The notes beneath the pieces are model-generated. The model searched no databases. It worked only from the letters and a program-made list of their open reading frames with translations, and was not told where the DNA came from. From Lentisphaeria bacterium UBA1732 (GTDB lineage: Bacteria > Verrucomicrobiota > Lentisphaeria > Victivallales > UBA1829): 50,622 nucleotides of DNA. Positions 40,835 to 49,202 of the stretch are shown one piece after another; position 1 is the first letter of the stretch; every line of letters starts with the position of its first letter. Where the stretch lies: positions 1-50,622 of the forward strand of contig DCIG01000056.1 in NCBI GenBank assembly GCA_002315855.1, read 5' to 3'. The position numbers were made by a program, and so were the translations under genes.

Positions 40835-42349
40835 TCAGTTTTTCCTTCTGGCAGATTCCTGTTTGCGTTCCAGGTTGATTTTTGTTTCACGGATTTTACG
40901 ATAAGTATCGCTGTCAACGGGGAAGATTTTCATGAGGCGGTTGCATTCCTCAATGGCTTTGTCAAATTCGTTGCGTTCATTGTAAAGTCGGACAGTCTGA
41001 AGACCTTCCTTGCGAATGGTTTCGAGTCTTTCTTCTGCTTTTGCAAGTCCGTCAATGGCACGTTTCCCTTTTTCTGGAATGGGGTCGAAAAGTTTGTAAC
41101 GCTGTGCGGCAATACGGAAATTCGAGATGGCTTTCGGGAGGTTTGCAGGATCAATGTCAACATTCTGAATGGCTTCTTCCGCCACATAGAGGGAGGTTTC
41201 CGCCACGCTCAGAAGGCTTTCCACGGACTGAGAAACGATGTCGAGATTAAATTCCTGAAGGAAGTCTTCGATGATGCTTTCCGCTTTGTTGAATGTTTCG
41301 GAAATATCATTGGAAACCGAAATATCGTTGAATTTGGAACCATAGCCGACAAGGATACGACGGTATTCCTTGCGGTCCTGAGTCGTTCCGACAAGCGCAT
41401 CCTGATGAAGATTCATGAAGCCGGATTCATCAAGGTTTTTCTGGAAATCATCGAGGATTTCTTTGTCAATATCCTGCTGGAAGAGTTCGTAGTAGCGGCG
41501 ATTGCTCATTGGTTCATCCAATGTGATTTCAAGACGCTTATTTTCAACACGAAGAGTGAATCGGAAGATTGTGGTGTCTTGAATGGCATATTTTTCGTAG
41601 TAAACCACCAGCGGATTGACGATTTTTACCGGCTGAGTGCCGGTCTGAGTGGAACTTTCTGAATTGGATTCCGCAACATTCAAACTCAAAAAGACGAGGA
41701 GAACGATAAAGGCCACGACAACGACAGCAAGGACAAAAAGAAGATTGCCGATACGCTTCTTGTGTTTGTCTGAATCGGAAAGATTTTGCCTGGAGTCAGC
41801 CTTGTCGCCTTTTTTCTTTTTATCGGTTTTGTTGTTGAACAGATTGATTTGTCCTGTGAGAACCTGCGGAACAATATCTTCGGCCTCCTGCTGTGCGGCG
41901 GGATGTTCCCGGGAAGGTGTCCTGACTGACTGCGGAGGCTGCGGAGCAGATTCGGAAACGGAGGGGCGGAATACAAAGGGGGACTGCTGTCCCAGCTGAG
42001 AATCGGCGGGTGAAATCGAAGGTTTGAAGAGGGGCTTCGGCTGAGGAGATTGAGGAGTATCACCATCTATACAGCGGAAAAGCTGATCCCCGATGGATAA
42101 AATACAACCGTTTTCAAGTTCCGCGGGGACGGAAATCAGATTGTTGTTCAGCAATGTGCCATTGGTGCTTCCAAGGTCGGTAACGTACCATTTGCCATCG
42201 GGTCGGCGTTTGATTTCAGCATGGTAACGGGAAACACCGTTCAGCAGAAGCTGAATATCGTTTTGTGTTTCTCGTCCGATTCTTGTACCGGAAGGTGCAA
42301 GTTCGTATGCGGTTCCGCTCAGGACACCGTTGAGATAAATCAGTTTCAT
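40835..42349 (-). CDS. FHA-domain membrane protein
   Basis: A 504-residue bitopic protein. The N-terminal FHA domain (about 8-92) has GRETQNDIQL, GVSRYHAEI and LGSTNGTLLN with the phosphothreonine-contact Arg, Ser and Asn. A Pro/Gln/Ser-rich disordered linker follows (about 100-165), then Lys-rich residues, one membrane helix (about 200-223) and an extracytoplasmic helical domain of 280 residues with TPR-like stretches toward the C-terminus. FHA domains read phosphothreonine, so a Ser/Thr kinase is expected, but no kinase gene is in the window. It lies 172 bp after the DUF192 gene and 2 bp before the PEGA gene. Confidence 0.88.
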   Translation of the reverse strand: MKLIYLNGVLSGTAYELAPSGTRIGRETQNDIQLLLNGVSRYHAEIKRRPDGKWYVTDLGSTNGTLLNNNLISVPAELENGCILSIGDQLFRCIDGDTPQSPQPKPLFKPSISPADSQLGQQSPFVFRPSVSESAPQPPQSVRTPSREHPAAQQEAEDIVPQVLTGQINLFNNKTDKKKKGDKADSRQNLSDSDKHKKRIGNLLFVLAVVVVAFIVLLVFLSLNVAESNSESSTQTGTQPVKIVNPLVVYYEKYAIQDTTIFRFTLRVENKRLEITLDEPMSNRRYYELFQQDIDKEILDDFQKNLDESGFMNLHQDALVGTTQDRKEYRRILVGYGSKFNDISVSNDISETFNKAESIIEDFLQEFNLDIVSQSVESLLSVAETSLYVAEEAIQNVDIDPANLPKAISNFRIAAQRYKLFDPIPEKGKRAIDGLAKAEERLETIRKEGLQTVRLYNERNEFDKAIEECNRLMKIFPVDSDTYRKIRETKINLERKQESARRKN

Positions 42350-42521
42350 GTCAGGTCTTTCTCCTCTTGCCGAACGCATGAAATGAATGATGCGCAGGGT
42401 TTTATTTTACAGACAGTCTGATAATTCAATTGTTTCTGTGAAGTCGTATTCGCAGGAATAGAATTTTTTTGCAGAAAATGATGATTCATCAAATTGTCTT
42501 CATGAAGTTCGATTTTTGTTT

Positions 42522-42860
42522 TCAGAAAGTAAGTTCGAGCAGATTGCCCGGTTCGGTGCGGGTGTTTGTCAAAGTGCCTTCGGGAAGTTCGATGACCGAA
42601 GATGCACCGGGACAGGTGAATGCGGGACGCCATGCCGGACAGGCAGGTATCGTCCGCAGGATTTGATTATGGCTGTCCAGAAAAATGACATCAAGTTTCC
42701 GGGACATAAAGAATGTGTGAATGGCAGAACAACGAGGAAAAACAATGGCATCGAACGCATCGAAACCGCGTCCGATCATTCCCTGAAGACGGTCGCGGAA
42801 GCCTGTGGCAAATCGAGGCTGTCGGGAAAGAACGGAGTTCGTTGTTTTGTTGAGAATCAC
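42522..42860 (-). CDS. DUF192 family protein
   Basis: A 112-residue small domain protein, with RFATGFRDRLQGMIGR, IVFPRCSAIHTFFMSRKLDVIFLD and CPGASSVIELPEGTL as the DUF192 hallmarks. Many family members are exported, but this one lacks an evident signal peptide, so it may be cytoplasmic or exported otherwise. The start overlaps the tadC stop by 4 bp, which puts it firmly in the Tad-like operon. DUF192 has no proven function. No close relative is obvious to me inside other Tad loci. Confidence 0.88.
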   Translation of the reverse strand: MILNKTTNSVLSRQPRFATGFRDRLQGMIGRGFDAFDAIVFPRCSAIHTFFMSRKLDVIFLDSHNQILRTIPACPAWRPAFTCPGASSVIELPEGTLTNTRTEPGNLLELTF

Positions 42861-43741
42861 TTGAACGCCTCCATGGCACGCATGAGAATCGGTGCGGTAA
42901 CGATGGCGAACACAGCAGGAAAGATGAAAAGTGCCACCGGGAACAGAATTTTGACGGGGGCTTCGTTTGCAAGTTTTTCCGCAAGTGCGAAACGCTTGGT
43001 ACGGAGCTGATCGCCCTGAATGCGAAGAGTCTGTCCAATGCTGACACCGAGTTCATCGGACTGAATGATGGCATTCAAGACAGAGGTCAATTCGGCATGT
43101 TTGACACGGAGAGCCATTTCTTTCAAAGCAATCTGACGCGGTTTTCCAAGCTGGATTTCATGGAGTGTTTTGCGCAGTTCGTAGCCCAGTTCATCAGGAC
43201 GGCGGCGGGCATTGATGTCGCGGAGCGCGGACAGAAAATCCTTGCCTGCTTCCACAGAGAGCGTAAGCAAGTCAAGCACGTTCGGCAGAGCTTTCAGAAT
43301 TTCCAGCTGGCGTTTCGAGATGGTGGAGCGAAGCCAGACCTGCGGATAAGTACATGCGCAAAGCAGAACCAGCAGACCATAGGCAGGATTGCCCGCAAGG
43401 AAAAACAGAACAGTGAGAATGACACCGGTTACAGCGAGCAGAATACGGGCGGTGAAAAACTGTTCCACGGAAAGAGAATCGCTGTCATATCCGGCCTTGC
43501 CGAGTTGTTCTTCCATTTTCGCCATAGTGTTTTTCATGGATTCCGAAGCGCAAAGTCTGCGGAAGTTGGGAGTGAACGGCAAAAAAATACGGAGAATGAT
43601 AGGAATACGGCGTGCTTCGATGCCGCGTTCGGTTTTTTCCACGCGAATCATGGAGAGCATGTCGAAAAACAGGAGAATGAGCGTGAAGACACACAGACCT
43701 GCACAGGCACTTGCCGCGTATAATAAAATGGTGTTCGTCAT
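42857..43741 (-). CDS. tadC: TadC-like inner-membrane platform protein (T2SS F family)
   Basis: Part of the inner-membrane platform that works with the CpaF ATPase. The 294-residue product has a TadC layout: an N-terminal helix (about 6-28), an acidic-basic cytoplasmic region, two helices around 100-135, then the cytoplasmic F-domain with LPNVLDLLTLSVEAGKDFLSALRDI and AELTSVLNAIIQSDELGVSIGQTLRIQ, and two C-terminal helices (about 258-290). These match TadC or GspF-type proteins. It comes after tadB (17 bp) and overlaps the DUF192 gene by 4 bp. Confidence 0.9.
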   Translation of the reverse strand: MTNTILLYAASACAGLCVFTLILLFFDMLSMIRVEKTERGIEARRIPIILRIFLPFTPNFRRLCASESMKNTMAKMEEQLGKAGYDSDSLSVEQFFTARILLAVTGVILTVLFFLAGNPAYGLLVLLCACTYPQVWLRSTISKRQLEILKALPNVLDLLTLSVEAGKDFLSALRDINARRRPDELGYELRKTLHEIQLGKPRQIALKEMALRVKHAELTSVLNAIIQSDELGVSIGQTLRIQGDQLRTKRFALAEKLANEAPVKILFPVALFIFPAVFAIVTAPILMRAMEAFK

Positions 43742-43758
43742 AATGTGCTGCCCTTCTT

Positions 43759-44658
43759 TTAAACCTCAATGGTGGTAATTTTGCGGATGATGAGGAATCC
43801 GACGACATCCATCACGGATACCGCAAGCAATAGAATAATGCCTGTCATTGAGCTGAAGAATGCGTCCATCAAATCGGGGACAATGCGGTTCATGAGGAAA
43901 AGCAGGACGAACGGGACACTGGCAATAAGCCACGCCTGCATACGCCCCTGTGCCGTCAGTGTACGAATGCGCTGAAGAATACGAATGCGTTCACGAATGA
44001 CCGAGGCAAGCTCTTCCAGAACAGTTGTGAGTTCACCGCCTGTCTGACGCGCCGTGATAATAGCCACTGCAACCAGCTCAAAGTCCTGAGATTCCACGCG
44101 GTCAACCATTTTCTGAATCGCTGTTTCAAAAGGCACGCCGAGACGAAGTTCCTGAACGAGCAGCGTAAACTCAAAAGAAATGGGATGACGGTGTTCTGAG
44201 GCGATATTTTCGATGGCCTGATTAATGCTGAATCCGGCTTTCAGAGAGCTGCTGATGGAAAGAAGAGCATCTTCGAGTTGTTCATTGAATTTGACAAGAC
44301 GCTGTTTTTTCATGTGGCGAAGCCAAAGCCGCGGAACCGGGAACGCCAGAATCGCGGCGACAACACTGATGAAGCCTGCACGAAGCCAGTTGGTGTCCGA
44401 GGAGAGATAATTCGACAAGCCTCCGGCAAGAAAGAATGCAACGGCGGAAATGGCAAGGCTCAAGTCGAAGATACGTCCGGGAGGCATTTGCAGCAGGACA
44501 TCATCAATTTCCATGGCGGTTTGCTGGAGAAAGTTTTCCTTGTAGCGGGATGATGTGTAACTGAGAAATTCCACAATCACAAATGTGGCAAACATGACGC
44601 ACAAACCCGAAGATGCCGCCGCAAGAATGAAGATATGGTCTGTAATGAAGTTAATCAT
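43759..44658 (-). CDS. tadB: TadB-like inner-membrane platform protein (T2SS F family)
   Basis: The second platform subunit, paired with TadC. The 299-residue product has two helices near the start (about 8-30 and 65-82), a third near 92-108, the F-domain with FNEQLEDALLSISSSLKAGFSINQAIENIASE, LRLGVPFETAIQKMVDRVES and ELVAVAIITARQTGGELTTVLEELASVIRERIRI, and two C-terminal helices (about 245-262, 272-292). This pattern is typical of TadB. The start overlaps the cpaF stop by 1 bp (TGATG), so it is translationally coupled. Confidence 0.92.
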   Translation of the reverse strand: MINFITDHIFILAAASSGLCVMFATFVIVEFLSYTSSRYKENFLQQTAMEIDDVLLQMPPGRIFDLSLAISAVAFFLAGGLSNYLSSDTNWLRAGFISVVAAILAFPVPRLWLRHMKKQRLVKFNEQLEDALLSISSSLKAGFSINQAIENIASEHRHPISFEFTLLVQELRLGVPFETAIQKMVDRVESQDFELVAVAIITARQTGGELTTVLEELASVIRERIRILQRIRTLTAQGRMQAWLIASVPFVLLFLMNRIVPDLMDAFFSSMTGIILLLAVSVMDVVGFLIIRKITTIEV

Positions 44659-46385
44659 CAGAACTTATTTCCTTTCCGTCCGGGATTGAAGATGCCTATG
44701 TCCAGCGGAAGATTGGCACGGCGGATGTCCTCAAGGAATGTGGGGATTGCTCCGGTCGGCTCAAAATGACCAAGCATTTTTCCGTCATCGCCCCAGCCAT
44801 CCTGCTTGAAGACAAACAAGTCCTGCATGGTGATGATGTCGCCTTCCATTTTTGTGATTTCGCTGACACAGACGACTTTGCGGGAGCCGTCTTTTTCACG
44901 GCTGATCTGCACAATAATGGAGATTGCCGAGGCGATTTGCTCGCGAATGGCACGGAACGGCAAGTCAAACCCGGACATGAGGACAAGAGTTTCCAGACGG
45001 GCAAGGGCATCGCGCGGGGAGTTTGCGTGAATGGTGGTCAGAGAACCGTCATGACCGGTATTCATGGCCTGAAGCATATCAAGAGCTTCCCCTCCGCGGC
45101 ACTCACCGATTACAATCCGGTCTGGACGCATACGCAGGGCGTTGCGAACCAAATCACGAATGGTAACTTCACCTTTTCCTTCGATGTTTGCGGGACGTGA
45201 TTCCAGACGGACGAGGTGTTCCTGCTGAAGCTGGAGTTCTGCGGCATCTTCGATGGTAACAATACGTTCCTGATTCGGAAGAAAACTGCTTAATATATTG
45301 AGGAGAGTAGTTTTACCGCTTCCTGTACCGCCGGAAATGATGATGTTTTTGCGAATTTTGACGCAAACATCAAGGAATTTCGCAATATCATCGGTGATAG
45401 ACCCGTAGTTGATGAGATTCTGTATGGTCAGAGGTGTACGGGAGAATTTACGAATGGTAATGGTTGGACCAACCAGCGAAAGCGGCGGAATAATGGCATT
45501 CACACGGGAACCGTCCGCCAAACGGGCGTCAACCATGGGGGAACTTTCATCAATACGGCGTCCAAGCGGGGCGACAATGCGTTCGATGGCTGACAAAACC
45601 TGATTATCATCGGCAAACGCAGTGTCGGTTTTATAGAGAACGCCTTTGTGTTCCACATAGACATTGTCGGGACCATTGACCATGATTTCCGTGATGTCAT
45701 CGCGGGCAATCAAATCTTCCAGCGGGCCAAGACCGATAGCCTCATGGTAAAGCTCATTTTCAATTTTGTCGCGGGTAACGCCCGGAGGCAGAGGAATCGT
45801 CAATTCATCCAGAATTTCATGAATCGTATGATGTGCTTTTTCTTCCAAGTCGCTTTCGGTTGTGCCGCCTAATGCCATGCGCTTCATATTCAGGCGGGAC
45901 AGAAGCTCGCCGTGCGCCTGTTTTTTGATGGCAGTAACAAGCGGGCGTGCGTCCATTGGAATACCGCTGATTTCCAGTATTTTACCGCTGAAGTCCGATT
46001 TCGGCGCGACTGAAGACGAAAGCGGAGGCGTACTTGCCAATGACGTTTGGGGATCCTGGACGGGAACAGGGGAAGGCACAGGGCCCGTTTTTTTATCACC
46101 AATTAATTGAATGGTAACGGTAGCAATTTCAATGATGGAACCGGGCTGAACCGCCACAGGAACATTGCCGATTTGCTTGCCGTTCACGTAAGTCCCGTTG
46201 CTGCTGTTCAAGTCAGCGACTTTCAGTTCGGAATCAGTAACGTAAAATTCGCAGTGATGCTTGGAAACACCGGGAAAAGGCAGCTGAATCGGTACATCGC
46301 CCGCAGAACCGACCTGAAAATTGCCGGGAGGCAAGGTCAGTGGAGAGTCTGGCTGATTCGGCATTTTTAAGAGTACGTTAATCAT
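44658..46385 (-). CDS. cpaF: CpaF/TadA-type secretion ATPase with N-terminal FHA domain
   Basis: The hexameric ATPase that drives Tad-type assembly. The 575-residue product is longer than usual because residues 1-100 are an FHA domain (FQVGSAGD, GVSKHHCEF, LNSSNGTYVNG), then a Pro/Ser linker (about 100-130). The CpaF part starts near 150, with IEDLI..DITEIMVNGPDNVYVE, the Walker A GGTGSGKTT at 352-360, IEDAAELQL (Asp box region), MRPDRIVIGECRGGEALDMLQAMNTGHDGSLTTIHANSPRDAL with Walker B and His box. It lies 28 bp after cpaB and is coupled to tadB. FHA-CpaF fusion is unusual but known in some bacteria. Confidence 0.96.
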   Translation of the reverse strand: MINVLLKMPNQPDSPLTLPPGNFQVGSAGDVPIQLPFPGVSKHHCEFYVTDSELKVADLNSSNGTYVNGKQIGNVPVAVQPGSIIEIATVTIQLIGDKKTGPVPSPVPVQDPQTSLASTPPLSSSVAPKSDFSGKILEISGIPMDARPLVTAIKKQAHGELLSRLNMKRMALGGTTESDLEEKAHHTIHEILDELTIPLPPGVTRDKIENELYHEAIGLGPLEDLIARDDITEIMVNGPDNVYVEHKGVLYKTDTAFADDNQVLSAIERIVAPLGRRIDESSPMVDARLADGSRVNAIIPPLSLVGPTITIRKFSRTPLTIQNLINYGSITDDIAKFLDVCVKIRKNIIISGGTGSGKTTLLNILSSFLPNQERIVTIEDAAELQLQQEHLVRLESRPANIEGKGEVTIRDLVRNALRMRPDRIVIGECRGGEALDMLQAMNTGHDGSLTTIHANSPRDALARLETLVLMSGFDLPFRAIREQIASAISIIVQISREKDGSRKVVCVSEITKMEGDIITMQDLFVFKQDGWGDDGKMLGHFEPTGAIPTFLEDIRRANLPLDIGIFNPGRKGNKF

Positions 46386-46413
46386 GGTATCGTTCCCTCT
46401 TGCTGCGCCTGAA

Positions 46414-47217
46414 TCAGTGTCCCGGTTTGCTTAGCATGGATTCGCGTTCGGCATTGTAACCCTCAATATTTTTCTGAAGGAATGCCCAGTCAACACTTTG
46501 CACTTCGTGGGTGAAATTCGGGTCATCATAACTGCGGAGCACAAGGGTCAGGGACCCTTTCTGCGAGGCAAAAATAATCATTTCGGCTTCTTTGGGGGTG
46601 AGTTCCAGCGTAACCGTGCTGTAGGAGCGTGCCATTTGAGCCTGTTGTCCCTGCGTGGTGTAACCGAGGTCGGAGCCGCAGGCAAGAACTTTCACACGCT
46701 GAAGAACCGTCATGGTAACCGTATCAAGCGAGGCATCTCCTTTCGCATCGGGGAAGTGGAATGTGCCGATAATGTCAACAATATTATTCGGTTTAATCAA
46801 GCCGGAAACGGATGAAACGGACGAAACAGGGATGGAAACTGCACGGTAGCCATTGCGTGTTTGCAGTGCAAGCCCGCTTCTTCCGCTGGAAATCGTGGAT
46901 TTGACGTTGTGCCAAGTCAGAATATCGCCTTTTTTCAACAGCATGGCCGCCGGAAGACCGAGAACTTCATTGCTGCGATTCCAAGGAATTTCGTAGGAGC
47001 GGGCGGCAGAATTGGTGAAACGCTGTACCTTCACAGGTTCAATGGCATCTTCCGAAATTTTCTCGCCTTCGGAAAGTTCCGTTTTCATGCGAATCAGAAC
47101 GATTTCGGAAGCACTGCCCATGATTTTGCTGCGTTCCATTTTGAGCTGCTGGTAGGTGAACATAAAAGCCAGTACACCGAAGAATACGGCCGCCAGTAAA
47201 AGCATTTTCTGTTTCAT
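46414..47217 (-). CDS. cpaB: CpaB-like Flp pilus assembly protein (SAF domain)
   Basis: CpaB/RcpC is a periplasmic protein of Tad pilus systems. The 267-residue product begins with a membrane anchor or signal (MKQKMLLLAAVFFGVLAFMFTYQQLKM), then a SAF-type domain (VLIRMKTELSEGEKISEDAIEPVKV; GLPAAMLLKKGDILTWHNVKS) and the RcpC-type domain (GYRAVSIPVSSVSSVSGLIKPNNIVDIIGTF, VLQRVKVLACG, VTLELTPKEAEMIIFASQKGSLTLVLRS). Both are as in the family. No secretin partner is encoded nearby. Confidence 0.93.
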   Translation of the reverse strand: MKQKMLLLAAVFFGVLAFMFTYQQLKMERSKIMGSASEIVLIRMKTELSEGEKISEDAIEPVKVQRFTNSAARSYEIPWNRSNEVLGLPAAMLLKKGDILTWHNVKSTISSGRSGLALQTRNGYRAVSIPVSSVSSVSGLIKPNNIVDIIGTFHFPDAKGDASLDTVTMTVLQRVKVLACGSDLGYTTQGQQAQMARSYSTVTLELTPKEAEMIIFASQKGSLTLVLRSYDDPNFTHEVQSVDWAFLQKNIEGYNAERESMLSKPGH

Positions 47218-47266
47218 AGTTGTTCTGTTTCCTTATTCATTGCTGGAAAAGATTTTAGAAAAAGTT

Positions 47267-48190
47267 TTATTCGGAATCAACCAATGCAAACATCATGCTC
47301 ATTTGTGAGACGATTTTGCCGTTGACACGCATCAATCCTTTTCCTTTGCCGAAACGTTTGAAAGACGGAGGAATTTCCACTTCGAGGACAGCCTGATCGC
47401 CGGGGAAGACCGGCTCGAAGAAATCAGCTTCGTCAATCCCCATGAAGTAGGTTAATTTCCCCTTGAAGCGTTCATCAATCAGCATGTGAATTGCTCCTGC
47501 TTCGGAGATGATTTCAGGCTGAATTGTGTTTGATAAGACCGAGTAGCCATCGCGATAGGTACGGAAAATATTGTCTGTATTCGACATGTTTTTGACCGAA
47601 ACGATGCTTTGTCCTTCGCATTTTGCGACATAATCCGTAAACAAAAACGGGTATCTGTGAGGAAGAATCCCCATCACGGCTGACGTATCATAAGGAATCT
47701 CTTCCGATTTGTCAAATTCGTTGAATTCGGTGGAAAATGTGAAATCAGTTATGCGATCGCGAACGGCAAGAATGAGTTTTGCCTGACATGCCAAGCCGCT
47801 GCTGTTTTTTACAGTAGCGGAAATAAGAGCCTCGCCATTGACAATCTGTTCAACCTCAAGCTCAATCAGCATACGGTCGCCCGGAGTATTCGGTTTGCGG
47901 AATTTTACCTGCATGAGCTTTTTTACATAAATGTCGCGCGCGCGGTATGGATCGAGTTCTTCCCAAACGGCGACTTCCGCAAGCTGCGCGATTGATTCTA
48001 CTGACAAAACCCCCGGCAAAATGGGATGACCTGGAAAATGTCCCTGAAAGCATTCATTGCTGATGGTTACGTTTTTCCATGCGGCGAATTTTTTTTCATC
48101 GATTTGCATTGCCCTGTCGAGCATCATGAAATCGCGGGAAACCGGTATAATTTCACGGAGTTCCTGTAAAGATATGACACGGTTTTGCAT
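47267..48190 (-). CDS. Tandem FabZ/FabA-like hotdog protein
   Basis: A 307-residue protein with two hotdog domains. The first (about 1-145) is FabZ-like: the motif FQGHFPGHPILPGVLSVESIAQLA contains the catalytic His and Glu, so 3-hydroxyacyl-ACP dehydratase activity is plausible. The second (about 163-305) begins LPHRYPFLFTDYV as in FabZ, but the HFPGxPxxPG block is replaced by FRTYRDGYSVLSNTIQPEIISEA, so the His is lost while the Glu-like position stays. FabZ is often beside or fused to LpxC; here lpxC is directly upstream with an 11-bp gap. A structural or binding role for the second domain is inference. Confidence 0.88.
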   Translation of the reverse strand: MQNRVISLQELREIIPVSRDFMMLDRAMQIDEKKFAAWKNVTISNECFQGHFPGHPILPGVLSVESIAQLAEVAVWEELDPYRARDIYVKKLMQVKFRKPNTPGDRMLIELEVEQIVNGEALISATVKNSSGLACQAKLILAVRDRITDFTFSTEFNEFDKSEEIPYDTSAVMGILPHRYPFLFTDYVAKCEGQSIVSVKNMSNTDNIFRTYRDGYSVLSNTIQPEIISEAGAIHMLIDERFKGKLTYFMGIDEADFFEPVFPGDQAVLEVEIPPSFKRFGKGKGLMRVNGKIVSQMSMMFALVDSE

Positions 48191-48201
48191 GATTTGGTTC
48201 C

Positions 48202-49053
48202 TTATTGCTTGTTCTTTGTTTCCTGTTCCAGCATCATTTGGGCAAGTTTCACATGAGTCGGGTGCCCGGATTTTATCGACATGATGTGTGCTTTGACACG
48301 TTTCCCCACCAGAAAGAGATCGCCCACCATATCCATCATTTTGTGACGAACGAGTTCATTCGGATAGCGGAGACCGTCTTTGCTGATTAATGCCCCGTCA
48401 TGCAGGATGATTGCGTTATCAAGACTTCCGCCTTTGGCCAGTCCTGCCGCAATGACCTGTGCAAGTTCATTGTACGGACAGAATGTGCGGGCAAGCGATA
48501 ATTCTTTCCCGAATGTTTCTGTAGTGATATTGCAGTGGAAAAACTGTGTGTCCAGCTTCGAATAATTGTATTCGGTTGTGAACGAAATTTGAAGATCATC
48601 GGCAGGGAGCAGGGCAATCATGGTATTGCGATCTTCGAAAACGATGGGGGCACTGGCAGTCCAGTATTCCGCTTCGGCATCCTGTTCTTCGATTCCTGCA
48701 TTCATGATGCCTTGAAAAAACGATTTCGCACTTCCATCGGCAATCGGAGGCTCCGGACCATCCATTTCGATGTACGCATTGTCCACGCAGGCGGCATGAA
48801 GCGATGCCATGATGTGTTCTACTGTGAGCACGAATGCACCTGTTGTGCGGGAGGCAATCGTGGTGGCGCGGCGAACGTCAATCACATTGCCCGCAAGTGC
48901 TTTCACTTCGGGTGAACCCGGCATGTCGACGCGACGGAAAACGATGCCTGTATTTTCTGCGGCAGGAAGAATGCGCAGGGAGGCGCGAACTCCTGTATGA
49001 AGTGCGATGCCGTTGACCTGCACCGCAGATTTGACTGTATTCTGTTTCGGCAT
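48202..49053 (-). CDS. lpxC: UDP-3-O-acyl-N-acetylglucosamine deacetylase LpxC
   Basis: The zinc enzyme for the first committed step of lipid A synthesis; its presence shows an LPS-type outer membrane. The 283-residue product has SAVQVNGIALHTG, LTVEHIMASLHA with the Zn-ligand His80, GPEPPIADGSA, a SLARTF block, GGSLDNAIIL, and RHKMMDMVGDL with the other Zn ligands (His and Asp) and the catalytic GHPTH near the end. ATG at 49053 is used because the first ten residues of the longer frame are not conserved. Next is the FabZ-like gene, 11 bp away. Confidence 0.96.
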   Translation of the reverse strand: MPKQNTVKSAVQVNGIALHTGVRASLRILPAAENTGIVFRRVDMPGSPEVKALAGNVIDVRRATTIASRTTGAFVLTVEHIMASLHAACVDNAYIEMDGPEPPIADGSAKSFFQGIMNAGIEEQDAEAEYWTASAPIVFEDRNTMIALLPADDLQISFTTEYNYSKLDTQFFHCNITTETFGKELSLARTFCPYNELAQVIAAGLAKGGSLDNAIILHDGALISKDGLRYPNELVRHKMMDMVGDLFLVGKRVKAHIMSIKSGHPTHVKLAQMMLEQETKNKQ

Positions 49054-49121
49054 AAAAAACCTGTTTTGGTTCAAAAAAGTCAAAAAAACATAAAATCTTT
49101 TGTAATTTAGCGCATTTTTGC

Positions 49122-49150
49122 GTGATTACCAGTGAATTTGGCATTATATT
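49122..49150 (+). promoter_or_regulatory. Candidate promoter of miaA
   Basis: TATATT at 49145-49150 is clear; the -35 is weak (GTGATT at 49122-49127, 17-bp spacer). It lies in the 149-bp divergent region between lpxC and miaA. The lpxC promoter on the other strand could not be assigned. Confidence 0.5.
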
Positions 49151-49202
49151 ATATAAAAAAATGAAAAAAAACTCAAAAACACGTTTTCAGGAGCGTTTTT
49201 CT

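Noticed and set aside
42410..42420. Palindrome CAGACAGTCTG upstream of the FHA gene as an operator
   Set aside because: Only 5 bp arms; expected by chance in a window this size and not found near other genes of the operon.
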